DNA from: Bacteroides ihuae
GTDB lineage: Bacteria; Bacteroidota; Bacteroidia; Bacteroidales; Bacteroidaceae
Length of the DNA: 64,000 bases
Direction of reading: 5' to 3'
Assembly (NCBI RefSeq): GCF_900104585.1
Contig: NZ_FNVX01000005.1
Location: 744,001 to 808,000, forward strand
The position numbers and the translations under genes were made by a program. The notes beneath the pieces were generated by a model. It made no database searches, was not told the DNA's origin, and saw only the letters and a list, made by a program, of their open reading frames with translations. Shown here one piece after another: positions 63,783 through 64,000 of the stretch. The stretch's first letter is position 1. Each line of letters starts with the position of its first letter.

Positions 63783-63790
63783 TATCTTTG
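63783..63790 (+). promoter_or_regulatory. glmS -7 element
   Basis: TATCTTTG, 26 nt upstream of the glmS ATG. No TTTG at the -33 position. No glmS ribozyme-like leader is possible in so short a space. Confidence 0.65.
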
Positions 63791-63816
63791 CACTCGAAAT
63801 AAAAACATAATTAAAT

Positions 63817-64000
63817 ATGTGTGGAATAGTAGGCTATATTGGTAAAAGAGATGCCTATCCCATCCTAATCAAAGGGTTGAAACGACTGGAGTATCGTGGA
63901 TATGACAGTGCGGGGGTGGCATTAATCAGTAATAACCAAGAGTTAAACGTGTATAAGACGAAAGGCAGGGTGTCTGACCTCGAAAATTTTGTTATCCAAA
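63817..64000 (+). CDS. glmS: Glucosamine-6-phosphate synthase, N-terminal part (cut by window edge)
   Basis: Sixty-one codons are present. [17 protein letters not shown] gives the N-terminal glutaminase nucleophile Cys2, followed by [17 protein letters not shown], the glutamine-binding Arg block of GlmS, and [15 protein letters not shown]. It would make glucosamine-6-phosphate from fructose-6-phosphate and glutamine for cell-wall synthesis. The MCGI start could also suit AsnB or PurF, but [10 protein letters not shown] is specific to GlmS. It is divergent from gltB, so glutamine-using genes face each other here. Confidence 0.95.
   Translation, partial: MCGIVGYIGKRDAYPILIKGLKRLEYRGYDSAGVALISNNQELNVYKTKGRVSDLENFVIQ

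Noticed and set aside
63791..63816. glmS ribozyme or other riboswitch ahead of glmS
   Set aside because: The predicted leader is about 20 nt, far too short for a structured riboswitch.

Overview
This 64 kb window reads as an ordinary chromosomal segment of a Bacteroides-type bacterium (Bacteroidales). The reasons are the promoters (TTTG or TTG, about 19 nt, then TAnnTTTG), the near absence of Shine-Dalgarno sequences, the family content (DUF4923, LruC, type III glutamine synthetase, DapL, class III-like hybrid-cluster protein, SusCD-era lipoproteins) and a coding sequence of about 40% GC. No insertion sequence, prophage, integrase, CRISPR array or rRNA is visible. From memory the right half (trp operon, iron ADH, glnN-amt-P-II, dapL-dapF, asnB-gltD-gltB, glmS) is in the same order as in Bacteroides thetaiotaomicron; this was not checked.

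Layout. 1-3.6 kb: minus-strand operon of an OPT-family transporter, a secreted alpha/beta esterase and a GH2 beta-galactosidase cut by the window edge. 3.7-12 kb: housekeeping genes (DUF1573 protein, GalM, EngB, SSS symporter, RecR, GNAT, YqgE, an aminotransferase). 12.1-14.3 kb: tRNA-Asp, a hexapeptide acetyltransferase and a receiver-kinase hybrid. 14.3-22.1 kb: an AddAB-like recombination operon with a radical-SAM activase and a double TonB_C membrane protein between addA and addB. 22.4-26 kb: YhcH protein, K+/H+ antiporter and uracil permease. 26.3-30.2 kb: hcp, flavodoxin, hemerythrin protein and a LuxR regulator, which look like a nitrosative/redox-stress group. 30.3-36.9 kb: gpmA, a four-gene glycan operon led by a lone receiver, and a large LruC lipoprotein. 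37.2-45.1 kb: asparaginase I and trpBEGDCFA with an upstream leader peptide and terminator. 45.2-54.6 kb: iron ADH, HdeD-like protein, glnN, amt, P-II, an outer-membrane protein, dapL and dapF. 54.9-64 kb: GDPD, asnB, gltD, gltB and the start of glmS.

How the genes work together. The right third is nearly all nitrogen economy: ammonium entry (Amt), sensing (P-II), capture (GlnN, GltBD), storage in asparagine (AsnB), release from asparagine (AnsA), and nitrogen-rich products (Trp, DAP, glucosamine-6-P). The hcp-fldA-hemerythrin-LuxR block is consistent with NO/hydroxylamine defence, and the hcp promoter has a palindrome where a class II Crp/Fnr activator would bind.

The most notable non-coding signals are: a trp leader peptide with tandem Trp codons ahead of a strong terminator; two unrelated tandem arrays of palindromic units, both with an exact 22-nt period and both between convergent genes; and a candidate short RNA near 22.25 kb.
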